Assembly: GCA_900768795.1 (NCBI GenBank)
Contig: CAAGEH010000001.1
Location: 1 to 64,000, forward strand
Direction of reading: 5' to 3'
DNA length: 64,000 nucleotides
Source: an uncultured Collinsella sp.
GTDB lineage: Bacteria; Actinomycetota; Coriobacteriia; Coriobacteriales; Coriobacteriaceae
Shown: one piece after another, positions 1-7,176 of the stretch
Position numbering within the stretch: position 1 is the first letter of the stretch
How the letters are laid out: the number at the start of each line of letters is the position of its first letter
Made by a program: the position numbers and the translations under genes
The notes under the pieces: model-generated
What the model was told of the DNA's origin: nothing
Database searches by the model: none
What the model saw: the letters and a program-made list of their open reading frames with translations, nothing else

Positions 1-20
1 CGCGAGCGCGACATCTGGCA

Positions 21-121
21 GTTTTGGAGCAGTGACGATCTAACTGGTAATTAAACTTATAGTCGTGTTTCATGAGGATGTCAGTGTTTTGGAGCAGTGC
101 CGATCTAACTGGTAATTAAAC
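21..121 (+). CRISPR. Two repeats around one 29-nt spacer
   Basis: The first repeat (21-56) has a C to A change at its fifteenth base. The second (86-121) is canonical. The spacer at 57-85 is identical to the spacer at 6299-6327. The 20 bases before the first repeat may be the end of another spacer or insert cut by the window edge. Confidence 0.9.
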
Positions 122-263
122 CGAGGCGAACGGATGGAAATCGCGAGGCGGCACCAACCATGAGCACTTCTGGAAGGACGGGAAGATGGTCATGGTCAAG
201 AGGCACCGCGAGATAGAGGACCAGACGGCCAAGAGAATCCTCAAGGAGGCGGGGCTCAGGTAG
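122..263 (+). pseudogene. HicA toxin, C-terminal fragment cut by a CRISPR repeat
   Basis: An open frame of 46 codons runs from the repeat edge to TAG at 261. It reads GWKSRGGTNHEHFW, then KMVMVKRH, and ends RILKEAGLR. This is the HicA pattern: tryptophan in the first strand, a conserved His after Gly-Thr-Asn, and a C-terminal Ile-Leu-Lys-x-Ala-Gly-Leu. HicA is a small dsRBD-fold mRNA interferase of about 60 residues, so roughly the first helix is missing. The repeat contains a stop in this frame and no start codon, so an active toxin is unlikely. It sits 45 bp before a HicB-like antitoxin gene, the normal hicAB order. Identification rests on motif reading. Confidence 0.7.
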
Positions 264-308
264 CCCCGCCCCTCTGGGCGTCGCGTATCGCATGAGAAGG
301 AGATAAGC

Positions 309-752
309 ATGGTTTACGTATGGGAGTTCGAGTTCTTCGAGTCGGGCGGCTACGTCAACGCGTGGCCGTGCCCACCGATGGAGGGCGGGACGTTCGGCGT
401 CGACTTCGACGACGCCATGGACTCTGCCGTCGATTGGCTGTCCGGGATGGTCGACGCGCACCTGACCGACGGCCTGGAGCTGCCGGAGAGGTCGCTCGGC
501 CACGAGCCGCGCCACGGCGGTACCGTCATAGCGGTGGCCGTGTCGCGCGAGCTCGGGGACATCCCGGCCATGACGGCGGCTGACGCGGCGCGGGAGCTTG
601 GAGTGTCGAGCGCCCGCGTTGCGCAGCTCTGCAAGGCCGGGCTGCTGGACTCGTGGAGGGATGGGACCCGGCGCATGGTGTCCCGCGCTTCGGTCGAGGC
701 CCGCAAGGAGGACGTCCCCTCGGCGGGACGCCCGCTCGCTGTTACAATCTAG
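309..752 (+). CDS. hicB: HicB-family antitoxin with C-terminal helix-turn-helix
   Basis: The protein has 147 residues and starts at ATG behind a clear AAGGAG site. Residues 1-80 (YVWEFEFF, GGYVNAWP, then a helix with DDAMDSAVDWL) match the degenerate RNase H fold of HicB, which binds and blocks HicA. Residues 95-135 (AADAARELGVSS, RVAQLCKAGLL) form a helix-turn-helix of the excisionase/HTH_17 type, consistent with autoregulation. It follows the truncated hicA and is followed by a strong terminator at 777. It appears intact, although it lies inside an 840-bp insert between two CRISPR repeats. A phage-borne toxin-antitoxin pair is the likely source. Confidence 0.72.
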   Translation: MVYVWEFEFFESGGYVNAWPCPPMEGGTFGVDFDDAMDSAVDWLSGMVDAHLTDGLELPERSLGHEPRHGGTVIAVAVSRELGDIPAMTAADAARELGVSSARVAQLCKAGLLDSWRDGTRRMVSRASVEARKEDVPSAGRPLAVTI

Positions 753-776
753 ACGCCAGTTCGCGTCGGCATGGCA

Positions 777-812
777 GGCCCGTCCCGCTTCGGCGGGGCG
801 GGCCGTTTCTGT
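777..812 (+). terminator. Intrinsic terminator after hicB
   Basis: A 12-bp GC-rich stem (777-788 with 793-804, one G-U pair) with loop TTCG is followed by GTTTCTGTT. The remainder of the insert (813-961) holds no gene. It contains a tandem CTAGTTAG motif near 838-859. Confidence 0.75.
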
Positions 813-961
813 TCGCGTCGCGCCCATGCCCTGCTATCTAGTTAGCTATCTAGTTAGCACCAGCTAGACCGTCAAAAATCATGGCACGCCATGAGCACCC
901 ATGAGCAACCCCGGCACGCTTCCGGCGTTATATAACTAGACTGCGCTATAGCGCGAGACAA

Positions 962-1525
962 GTTTTGGAGCAGTGCCGATCTAACTGGTAATTAAACCGA
1001 GTGCTTCTGTGCGTCCTTCTCCCAGCTGTTTTGGAGCAGTGCCGATCTAACTGGTAATTAAACCAGGGGCGTGGGCGACTTCGCCCCTGACGGGTTTTGG
1101 AGCAGTGCCGATCTAACTGGTAATTAAACGTACGTCAACGACCTGTCGACCAGCGAGGGGTTTTGGAGCAGTGCCGATCTAACTGGTAATTAAACATATG
1201 TGTCGAGATTATGGCGAACGGTAGGTTTTGGAGCAGTGCCGATCTAACTGGTAATTAAACCCCCGCAATGGCCTGTAGCAGGCCTAGGAGGTTTTGGAGC
1301 AGTGCCGATCTAACTGGTAATTAAACCCCTTCTGGAATGAATGAGCGCCGCTGTCGGTTTTGGAGCAGTGCCGATCTAACTGGTAATTAAACCCAACGCG
1401 GGCGGGATAGCTGTTTACGACAACTTTTGGAGCAGTGCCGATCTAACTGGTAATTAAACTAGCTCTCGAGTTGGTTTCGTTGGTATAGTGTTTTGGAGCA
1501 GTGCCGATCTAACTGGTAATTAAAC
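962..1525 (+). CRISPR. Nine repeats with eight normal spacers
   Basis: Repeats start at 962, 1028, 1094, 1160, 1225, 1291, 1357, 1424 and 1490. Spacers are 29-31 nt. The spacer at 1261-1290 is repeated as the right end of the next long insert (1824-1852). The repeat at 1424 begins with C instead of G. Confidence 0.95.
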
Positions 1526-1565
1526 AACTTGCGCTGAGTCGGCTGTCGGTGCTATACTTTTTCAT
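1526..1565 (-). pseudogene. Start of an unknown phage gene, cut by the repeat
   Basis: Thirteen codons beginning MKKYSTDSR follow the AAAGCCGAGG ribosome-site region, then the frame is cut by the repeat at 1525. It is the third gene of the small membrane-protein locus in this insert. Nothing can be said about function. Confidence 0.35.
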
Positions 1566-1591
1566 CGTAAACCTCGGCTTTCGTTCTCTCG

Positions 1592-1663
1592 TTAGCGGTT
1601 GAACTTGCGGTCGATTGCGATTGCAACCAGCCCCGCGATGAGTCCGTAAAGGAAATGGGCCAT
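1592..1663 (-). CDS. 23-residue hydrophobic micropeptide
   Basis: A complete ATG-to-TAA frame encodes 23 residues: a polar start, a hydrophobic core FLYGLIAGLVAIAI, and a basic tail DRKFNR. It looks like a single membrane helix. A homologue with 17 of 23 identical residues lies at 10791-10862, with the same upstream gene and hairpins. Conservation of the peptide while flanking DNA differs supports real coding. The GGAAAGGGG ribosome site just before ATG can pair with an upstream CCCC, so translation may be controlled. Similar small hydrophobic peptides occur as type I toxins or phage lysis proteins; which applies here is not decided. Confidence 0.6.
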   Translation of the reverse strand: MAHFLYGLIAGLVAIAIDRKFNR

Positions 1664-1730
1664 TCGTTGCCCCTTTCCGGGGCCGGCACGGTTGCACCCG
1701 TGCCGAACCCCTTGTCGTTGGTTTTCTCGT

Positions 1731-1852
1731 TTAGCGCCTGAAGTGCTTGCCTTGCGGCTTGCCTTTGGGCGCCTCTTCTTTTCGCGGGCTTAGCAGCCTT
1801 TCGACAATTGCCGAGGCTGCGCCCCCCGCAATGGCCTGTAGCAGGCCTAGGA
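1731..1852 (-). pseudogene. Small phage membrane protein, C-terminal fragment (copy 1)
   Basis: An open frame enters from the CRISPR repeat and ends KHFRR followed by TAA. The readable part begins LLGLLQAIAGGAASAIVERL, a hydrophobic Gly/Ala-rich helix followed by a Lys/Pro-rich tail. Homologous fragments occur at 10598-10725 (GLLQAVLGGIAADVV and a FRR end) and, more distantly, at 7456-7548. It lies directly upstream of the 23-residue micropeptide. The frame lacks its start. No family was recognised; a holin or lysis accessory protein is a guess from size and context. Confidence 0.5.
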
Positions 1853-1888
1853 GTTTTGGAGCAGTGCCGATCTAACTGGTAATTAAAC
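1853..1888 (+). CRISPR. Single CRISPR repeat between two long inserts
   Basis: One canonical repeat separates the 327-bp and 1,010-bp inserts with no normal spacer on either side. Confidence 0.95.
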
Positions 1889-2665
1889 CCGGACTTCCTT
1901 AACCGCCTGTACATCGACTCCTGCGCCGGGATCCTCGATGAGAGGTTCCACGAGCAGGAGGGCGGGATCAACGGCGAGATGCACCGCCGCATAGGCTCCA
2001 CCGGTGAAGGGGTGGGCCCCGCCAGGATCTCCCGCCTGGAGCGCGACCCGGAGAAGTTCCGCCTGTTTAAGGACGTGTGCGACGACTACGGCCTCAGCGG
2101 GTGCTGCGCAGACGACACCCCGGGCCTGATCGCGGGGTGGCAGGACGCCGGGGAGGACGTGCTGATCGAGGGTACGCAGGGCTCCGGCCTCAGCCTGCTG
2201 CACTCCCACTGGCCCTACTGCACCAGCGTCGACACCAACGCGGCGGGCATGATCTCGGAGGTCGGGGTGGCCCCGTCGCGACTGACCGACGTGCTGATGG
2301 TCTGCCGCACGTTCCCCATCCGCGTGGCGGGCAACTCCGGCCCCATGGAGGGCGAGACCACGTGGGACGAGATCTCGGAGCGCGTCGGGCACCCGGTCGT
2401 GGAGCGCACGACGGTGACCCACAAGGTCCGCCGCGTGGCTCACTGGGACCCGGAGCTGTTCCGGCAGTCGGAGCTGCTGAACGCCCCGACTGAGGTCGCG
2501 CTCACCTTCTGCGACTACGTGGACCCCGCGCTCGCGGGCACCTGCAGCGTCTCGCAGGTGAGCGACAGCGCGCCCATGTCGGAGTTCCTGGAGGCCGCCG
2601 GCCTGACGGGTCGCGTGCGCTACTTCGGCACGGGCCCCGACAGCGTAGCGGAGGTGACGGAGTGA
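1889..2665 (+). pseudogene. PurA/PurZ-like adenylosuccinate synthetase, N-terminus missing
   Basis: The frame is open from the repeat edge (PDFLNRLYID) to TGA, 258 residues. GSTGEGVGPA, VLIEGTQGSGLSLLHSHWP, TSVDTNAAG, FPIRVAGNSGPM and THKVRRV match the central and C-terminal parts of the synthetase family. The single-chain form near 340 residues is typical of archaea and of phage PurZ. PurA joins IMP and aspartate; PurZ uses dGMP in Z-genome phages that replace adenine by 2-aminoadenine. The residue that separates them lies in the missing N-terminal third. The stop overlaps the dUTPase start (GTGATG). The neighbour and phage content favour PurZ, but this is inference. Confidence 0.75.
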
Positions 2666-2898
2666 TGGCCGCGCGCTACGTGGACTACAGGCTGGGGGAT
2701 GGGGCGCGCCGCCCCTTCAAGCGCCACTCCGGCGACGCGGGGTGGGACCTGTACGCGAGCCGCCCGGTGACGGTCGGGCCCGGCGAGACCGTGGACGTAC
2801 ACACCGACATCTACATCTCCATGCCCCCGCGCCTGTACGCCAGGATCACGGGCCGCAGCTCCAGCCTCCGCAAGCATCACCTGCTGGTCAACGAGGGG
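2665..2898 (+). pseudogene. dut: dUTPase, C-terminus cut by the CRISPR repeat
   Basis: Starts at ATG 2665 overlapping the upstream stop. The 78 readable residues contain trimeric dUTPase motif I (SGDAGWDLYAS) and motif II (GRSSSLRKHHLLVNEG). The repeat at 2899 interrupts the frame exactly where motif III would begin, so the substrate-binding loops and C-terminal arm are absent and the enzyme cannot be active as drawn. Its last 30 bp (2869-2898) correspond over their whole length to the spacer at 5839-5868 with four mismatches, so this position in dut genes is a protospacer. Confidence 0.85.
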
Positions 2899-3065
2899 GT
2901 TTTGGAGCAGTGCCGATCTAACTGGTAATTAAACGATGCCGTTGTAGGTCTCCACCGTGCGCCCGTTTTGGAGCAGTGCCGATCTAACTGGTAATTAAAC
3001 TCGGTCATGCCACCCGCGTTGCTGATGGTGTTTTGGAGCAGTGCCGATCTAACTGGTAATTAAAC
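2899..3065 (+). CRISPR. Three repeats with two normal spacers
   Basis: Repeats at 2899, 2965 and 3030 with spacers of 30 and 29 nt. Confidence 0.95.
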
Positions 3066-3084
3066 CCGCAGCTGAGGTTCTTCA

Positions 3085-3600
3085 CTAGTCATCGCCGTTC
3101 ACCTCCGTAAGTTCTCGATAATGACCGCCGAAGCTGTTGTCGAGCCAATCGTTGACCCAGCGATAGAACGCAACGAGAAACGGCATCGAGTTCTTACCGT
3201 CGGCCCATCCGCAAAAGCCAATGAACCCATCTGAGTTGAACGAAATCGCTTCGCGACCAGTGAAGTACGAGCCATCGCAAAACAAGAAGGCCGATTCAAT
3301 GCCACCAGTGCGAGGATTCATCCTGATCTTTGAACAGACCTTGCCGCGATGTGAGGTGTACATGTTGGTGTTTCTTGCGTACGAGCACTCTCTGTTGTAT
3401 CGCGCAAGCTCGACGGCAATGAAGCCTTCCAGCGCGTCAATATCGTTTGGAGTAAGGTCTGAGTACCCGAACCGCTCGGCGAACATGTTGCGCAGAACGT
3501 CCCGCGACAGCTCCATTGGCAACTTGCAATCACACGGTATAGGGTCTTGGACAACATCAAACACGATTTTCTGCACCTTGCGGCTATCCGATGCGGTCAT
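3085..3600 (-). CDS. Hypothetical phage protein, 171 residues
   Basis: Starts at ATG behind AAAGGAGAAGG and overlaps the end of the zinc-ribbon gene by 17 bp, so the two are co-transcribed. The protein is soluble with no signal peptide. Noticeable parts are CDCKLPMELS near residue 23, a run with ELARYNRECSYA near 66, and an aromatic C-terminal half with SGRE-like turns (GSYFTGREAISFNSDGF). No family was recognised. It is the most downstream gene of the 2.3-kb phage replication-type insert and ends 19 bp before a repeat. Confidence 0.6.
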   Translation of the reverse strand: MTASDSRKVQKIVFDVVQDPIPCDCKLPMELSRDVLRNMFAERFGYSDLTPNDIDALEGFIAVELARYNRECSYARNTNMYTSHRGKVCSKIRMNPRTGGIESAFLFCDGSYFTGREAISFNSDGFIGFCGWADGKNSMPFLVAFYRWVNDWLDNSFGGHYRELTEVNGDD

Positions 3601-3751
3601 TGCCTTCTCCTTTCTTCAGATCGCGGCACTTCCAGCAGCTCTTGTCTCCCGTCGACTTGTCGATTTCGATGAACCAATCAAGCGGACGTTCCGTGCCGCA
3701 GAACGGGCACCGCCGCGTTTTGACCTTGTTGGCATAGCTTCGCCAAGACAT
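3584..3751 (-). CDS. Small zinc-ribbon protein, 55 residues
   Basis: Complete frame from ATG to TAG. Two CxxC pairs, CPFC at about residue 15 and CWKC near 40, are about 22 residues apart, giving a zinc ribbon. The ends are basic (RSYANKVKTRR and RDLKKGEGNDR). Such proteins are common in phage early regions and may bind DNA or RNA. AAAGGA lies upstream of the start. It lies between the iteron-like repeats at 3768 and the 171-residue gene. Function unknown. Confidence 0.6.
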   Translation of the reverse strand: MSWRSYANKVKTRRCPFCGTERPLDWFIEIDKSTGDKSCWKCRDLKKGEGNDRIG

Positions 3752-3767
3752 GTGAATCACCGTCCTT

Positions 3768-3817
3768 TGTTGAAAACTCTTCGATTGTTGAAAACTTGTG
3801 GAAAGCGTGTTGAAAAC
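3768..3817. other. Iteron-like repeats, candidate phage or plasmid origin
   Basis: Three direct copies of TGTTGAAAAC start at 3768, 3786 and 3808, and CTTGTGGAAAG sits between copies two and three. Read on the minus strand this gives GTTTTCAACA boxes around a TTTCCACAAG box that resembles a DnaA box. The AT-rich DNA up to 4076 has no gene and is next to a replication-type gene, as expected for an origin. Function is inferred. Confidence 0.4.
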
Positions 3818-3928
3818 TATGATTCGAGCGACTGAAAAGCTCGAAAATCCGACGCGAAAACGAACGTCCGCAAAGAAAGAAGCAAAGAAAGTAAGACTTA
3901 CTTGTCACATAACGCCACAAGCACGTTT

Positions 3929-3974
3929 GCGGGTTTTGGGTTTGGGTTGGGTTGTGACCCAACCCAAAACCCGC
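3929..3974. repeat. G-rich imperfect hairpin in the candidate origin
   Basis: Left arm 3929-3951 and right arm 3958-3974 pair as GCGGGTTTTGGG...TTGGG with CCCAACCCAAAACCCGC. The left arm holds four G-triplets and could also form a quadruplex. It lies 110 bp from the iteron-like boxes in DNA without a gene (3820-4076). Confidence 0.5.
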
Positions 3975-4076
3975 CCTGTATTGTTATGTATTGTATTGTT
4001 AGGGTTTAGCCAATCGCAAACCGATGGTTTACCGCTGGTTTCTTTCATGAACATCCGTTTTACCGCCTTTGACCTG

Positions 4077-4520
4077 CTATTTTATCGGCTCTGACTTGTT
4101 CTTGCGAGGTCTCCCGCCTTTGGCTCCGTTCGCCCTTTGCATGCCGAAATACAGAGCGTTTTTCTGCATCCTCGCGCTCTCGATGCGCCCTTTTCCGTCG
4201 CGCGTCAACAAACCGATCTCAAGAAGACAGCTGATGAAGTCCTTGCAATCGTCGACGCTTGAAATCTCGTCGAACGCGCCAGCCTTGCGCATGCCTATCT
4301 GTTCAGCGAGTATCAGCCAGTCTTCATCTGTCTCCACGGGCAAAGAGTGCGTCGTGGTGTTCGCCAGAATCTCGCACAGCCGCCAGAATGCGCCATACCC
4401 AGCATTTCCATAGCGGAACAGCAACCGTTGACACTTCTGGTCTTGCGCGGCGTTCGCGTCGTGCTGGAACCACGCCATCGGGTCTTGCGCCTTGTCGCGA
4501 ACCTCCTTGGCAACCATCAT
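4077..4520 (-). CDS. DUF4373-type phage replisome organizer
   Basis: 147 residues starting at the double ATG behind GGAGGTG. Residues 15-55 (WFQHDANAAQDQKCQRL, FRYGNAGYGAFWRLCEIL) match the N-terminal winged-helix domain DUF4373 (Lin1244-like), found in replication organizer proteins of Firmicute and actinobacterial phages. The C-terminus GGRPRKNK is an AT-hook-like basic tail. The start overlaps the stop of the upstream 80-residue gene (ATGA arrangement). The candidate origin lies just downstream, which fits a role in loading the replication fork. Confidence 0.68.
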   Translation of the reverse strand: MMVAKEVRDKAQDPMAWFQHDANAAQDQKCQRLLFRYGNAGYGAFWRLCEILANTTTHSLPVETDEDWLILAEQIGMRKAGAFDEISSVDDCKDFISCLLEIGLLTRDGKGRIESARMQKNALYFGMQRANGAKGGRPRKNKSEPIK

Positions 4521-4759
4521 TCGTCTTCACCTCCTTCATCCATCACAAGCCCCTTGCTCATGCCGCGAAGATGCCAGCCCTCCCATACGCAGTGGCCGCA
4601 CTCTCGGCAGTTCGTCCAGATCAAGACGCCGCGAAACATGCACCTGCTTTTCGGCTTGTTGCCCGTGGCGTCGAAAACGCCGTTCTCGTACTCGCATGCG
4701 CCCGGCTCAGGCATGGGCGGCTCTTCGAACAAGCTCAGCTGGTCACAACTGCTCGACAT
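4517..4759 (-). CDS. Hypothetical phage protein with Cys motifs, 80 residues
   Basis: Acidic at both ends, with CEYENGVFDATGN and a CRECGHC segment near residue 52 that could hold zinc together with upstream cysteines. It overlaps the next gene by 4 bp and the previous one by 17 bp, so it belongs to the same operon. No family was recognised. Confidence 0.55.
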   Translation of the reverse strand: MSSSCDQLSLFEEPPMPEPGACEYENGVFDATGNKPKSRCMFRGVLIWTNCRECGHCVWEGWHLRGMSKGLVMDEGGEDE

Positions 4760-4997
4760 ACTTCTGGCTCGCGGTTCGGATGATTGTCATCAGATGGCCT
4801 TCGGGGTCTCCCGCCTTCAAACGGCCATCGACCAGCACAGACGCGTACGCGAGCGTTGAGCAGATGATTTCGCTCACAAACGCGGCATCGAAGTCGATGC
4901 GTTCGCCGGTGACGCTGTTGCCGATGTTGCAATCCTCGATGCTGTGAGCAACGTCGGAAACTTCGCGAAGCTGCTTGACGATGTTCTTGCGCAGCAT
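4743..4997 (-). CDS. Hypothetical phage protein, 84 residues
   Basis: Mostly helical soluble protein starting MLRKNIVKQLREV. It lies one base after the upstream gene and overlaps the downstream one. No recognisable domain. Placement in an unbroken phage operon supports coding. Confidence 0.5.
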   Translation of the reverse strand: MLRKNIVKQLREVSDVAHSIEDCNIGNSVTGERIDFDAAFVSEIICSTLAYASVLVDGRLKAGDPEGHLMTIIRTASQKYVEQL

Positions 4998-4998
4998 G

Positions 4999-5394
4999 TC
5001 AGCCCTCTTTCTTCGTGTCGTAGATAGACTTGCGTGTCTCGATGTTCAGATCGGGGTGCCTCTCCAAGAGCCAACGACTCAGAAGCGGCGTATCCGTGTT
5101 GTTGATGGCATAGGCGTGTTCTTGTCCGTTTCCATCCATGAACGGAACGCCCGTAATCTGATGCGAACCCTCGTAGCGCTGCTTCTCGATGAGGTACTTG
5201 GTCGATACGCGCATGCCGCGCTGATGGATAGCCAAGGCCGTGAGCTCGATGCTTCGAAGCGTCTTGGGGTTCAGTTCGCACCATTTGGCGAACAGCTCTG
5301 CGCGGTCTTGAATCTTGAGCGGAAGCGGGTAGACCGCCATTCGCTCTTGCCGCATCACGCTTTCGAGCGGCTGGGTGAAATCGTCGGTGTTCAT
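4999..5394 (-). CDS. Hypothetical phage protein, 131 residues
   Basis: First gene of the five-gene insert operon, starting 12 bp inside the insert edge. Hence its promoter and ribosome site are largely replaced by the CRISPR repeat. The sequence is helical, with AELFAKWCELNPKTLRSIE and an RGMRVSTKYLIEKQRYE segment suggesting a DNA- or protein-binding helix bundle. No family was recognised. Confidence 0.5.
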   Translation of the reverse strand: MNTDDFTQPLESVMRQERMAVYPLPLKIQDRAELFAKWCELNPKTLRSIELTALAIHQRGMRVSTKYLIEKQRYEGSHQITGVPFMDGNGQEHAYAINNTDTPLLSRWLLERHPDLNIETRKSIYDTKKEG

Positions 5395-5406
5395 CGCACG
5401 TCACGC

Positions 5407-6363
5407 GTTTTGGAGCAGTGCCGATCTAACTGGTAATTAAACTTTTGCGCGATGCACTCTTCTGTGGTCAAGGGTTTTGGAGCAGTGCCGATCTAACTGG
5501 TAATTAAACCTCTACAAGGCCTCGAGCGAGGCAATCATGGTTTTGGAGCAGTGCCGATCTAACTGGTAATTAAACTGAGCGTTGCCATGGTGCCCGCCAT
5601 GAACAGTTTTGGAGCAGTGCCGATCTAACTGGTAATTAAACATTAACGCTGGCAAGTACAACCACCGCATCGTTTTGGAGCAGTGCCGATCTAACTGGTA
5701 ATTAAACGACATATCCAAGTCATCAATCTCGCCAAGCGTTTTGGAGCAGTGCCGATCTAACTGGTAATTAAACACCCGCCCCGGGTATGTCTCCGAGGGG
5801 GCGTTTTGGAGCAGTGCCGATCTAACTGGTAATTAAACCGCAAGCACCGCCTGCTGGTAAACGAGGGCGTTTTGGAGCAGTGCCGATCTAACTGGTAATT
5901 AAACGCCGGACGAGTGGTTCGAGGAGGAGGGGTTTTGGAGCAGTGCCGATCTAACTGGTAATTAAACCAAAATCACGCAACTGGTAATCGTCCCATGGTT
6001 TTGGAGCAGTGCCGATCTAACTGGTAATTAAACAATGCTGTTTGTTGTTACGCTGATCAACACGTTTTGGAGCAGTGCCGATCTAACTGGTAATTAAACA
6101 CAAGAGAGCATCTTGGGCGGAGGTGATGGAGTTTTGGAGCAGTGCCGATCTAACTGGTAATTAAACCTTGATGTTCCCGATTAGTGTCTTTGCCATGTTT
6201 TGGAGCAGTGCCGATCTAACTGGTAATTAAACCGTAGAGGACTGGGAACACTGGTACAACGGGTTTTGGAGCAGTGCCGATCTAACTGGTAATTAAACTT
6301 ATAGTCGTGTTTCATGAGGATGTCAGTGTTTTGGAGCAGTGCCGATCTAACTGGTAATTAAAC
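5407..6363 (+). CRISPR. Longest uninterrupted CRISPR run: 15 repeats, 14 spacers
   Basis: Repeats start at 5407, 5474, 5540, 5606, 5672, 5738, 5803, 5869, 5932, 5998, 6064, 6131, 6197, 6263 and 6328. Spacers are 27-31 nt. The spacer at 5839 aligns end to end with the dut end of the insert at 2869-2898. The spacer at 6299 duplicates the one at 57. Several spacers read as Trp/Glu-rich peptides in one frame, typical of phage coding DNA. Confidence 0.97.
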
Positions 6364-6559
6364 GCTCGATTACAGACACAGCAAAAAGACCCATCCGACG
6401 AAATACGCGGCCAATTCACCGGCTGAAGACTTCGCGGAGTCGGTGGCGCTCTATACTGTCGATAGCGCCAATTTTAGGCGTGATTTTCCGAATCGCGCGA
6501 CGATTCTCGATAGGTTTTTTGGAGGTGGCGACGGTGCCGGAAGTTCAACGAGTCTATGA
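6364..6559 (+). pseudogene. Phage head-morphogenesis-type protein, C-terminal fragment
   Basis: An open frame of 64 codons enters from the repeat. It reads HPTKYAANSPAEDFAESVAL, then FPNRATILDRFF, and ends in a Gly/Ser-rich tail. The ProAlaGluAspPheAlaGlu block followed by a Phe-Pro-x-Arg-Ala segment resembles the end of metallopeptidase-like or capsid morphogenesis domains in phage minor head proteins. The bulk of the gene is missing on the left. Identification is by pattern only. Confidence 0.45.
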
Positions 6560-6710
6560 GCCGACGCCCAACGGCGGCGATTACTCCGAAATCATCTATA
6601 TGGATGATAACTTCGATGTTGTTGATGAGGATGTCGCTACCAAGTGCGTAATCCGTGAGTGTGCTGCCGACGGTTCCCTCATTTGTGAAACGTTTGGGAT
6701 GCTCTCATGA
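6534..6710 (+). CDS. Small acidic phage protein, 58 residues
   Basis: GTG at 6534 is chosen because GGAGG ends nine bases before it; an earlier ATG at 6480 has no ribosome site. It overlaps the preceding head-protein fragment and ends ATGA with the DUF2513 gene. The protein is acidic (DDNFDVVDEDV) with two cysteines. No family was recognised. Confidence 0.5.
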   Translation: MPEVQRVYEPTPNGGDYSEIIYMDDNFDVVDEDVATKCVIRECAADGSLICETFGMLS

Positions 6711-7084
6711 GGCGCGACCTAGACCTCGTTCGCTCTATTCTCATCTACGTCGAGAAGGCAGAGGACGAGGTTGACGCCGAAGACCTTGTGACCGACGGCT
6801 GGCCGTTCGAGATTGTTGCGTACCACGTCAGGCTCATGGCCCACCACGGGCTCGTCGACCTGTCCGATGACACGAGGGACATGAACGGCGAGACGCTGTC
6901 GCTGGTTGTGTCCGGCCTTACGTGGGACGGGCAGGACTATCTCGACGCCATCAGAGACCCGAAGGTCTGGGCTAAGGTCAAGAAGACCGTCAAGGAGGCC
7001 GTCGGCTCCACTACGTTCGAGGTCGTGAGGCAGACGGGGACGATGGTCGCCATGTCCATGGTCAAGGCCAAGCTCGGCATCTGA
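6707..7084 (+). CDS. DUF2513 family protein
   Basis: 125 residues. The start MRRDLDLVRSILIYVE, the middle VAYHVRLMAHHGLVDL and the end LTWDGQDYLDAIRDPKVWAK match DUF2513, a winged-helix-like family common in prophages and mobile islands with unknown role. Translationally coupled (ATGA overlap) to the 58-residue gene, followed by a terminator at 7115. Intact within an 813-bp insert. Confidence 0.75.
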   Translation: MRRDLDLVRSILIYVEKAEDEVDAEDLVTDGWPFEIVAYHVRLMAHHGLVDLSDDTRDMNGETLSLVVSGLTWDGQDYLDAIRDPKVWAKVKKTVKEAVGSTTFEVVRQTGTMVAMSMVKAKLGI

Positions 7085-7114
7085 CCCGCCGCAAAAAACC
7101 AAAGCGTAAACCTG

Positions 7115-7135
7115 GGTCCCGCGAGGGGCCTTTTT
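7115..7135 (+). terminator. Terminator after the DUF2513 gene
   Basis: GGTCCC and GGGGCC pair around GCGA, followed by five T. Confidence 0.6.
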
Positions 7136-7176
7136 CATGGACATCCGCCCCGTGGGAGGGTGGCGTCGACGCGCCC

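Noticed and set aside
5512..5775. Open frames across the repeats encoding a periodic peptide (FNYQLDRHCSKT every 22 residues)
   Set aside because: Repeat (36) plus spacer (30) is a multiple of three, so the reverse frame stays open by chance. There is no start signal, and spacers supply random residues.
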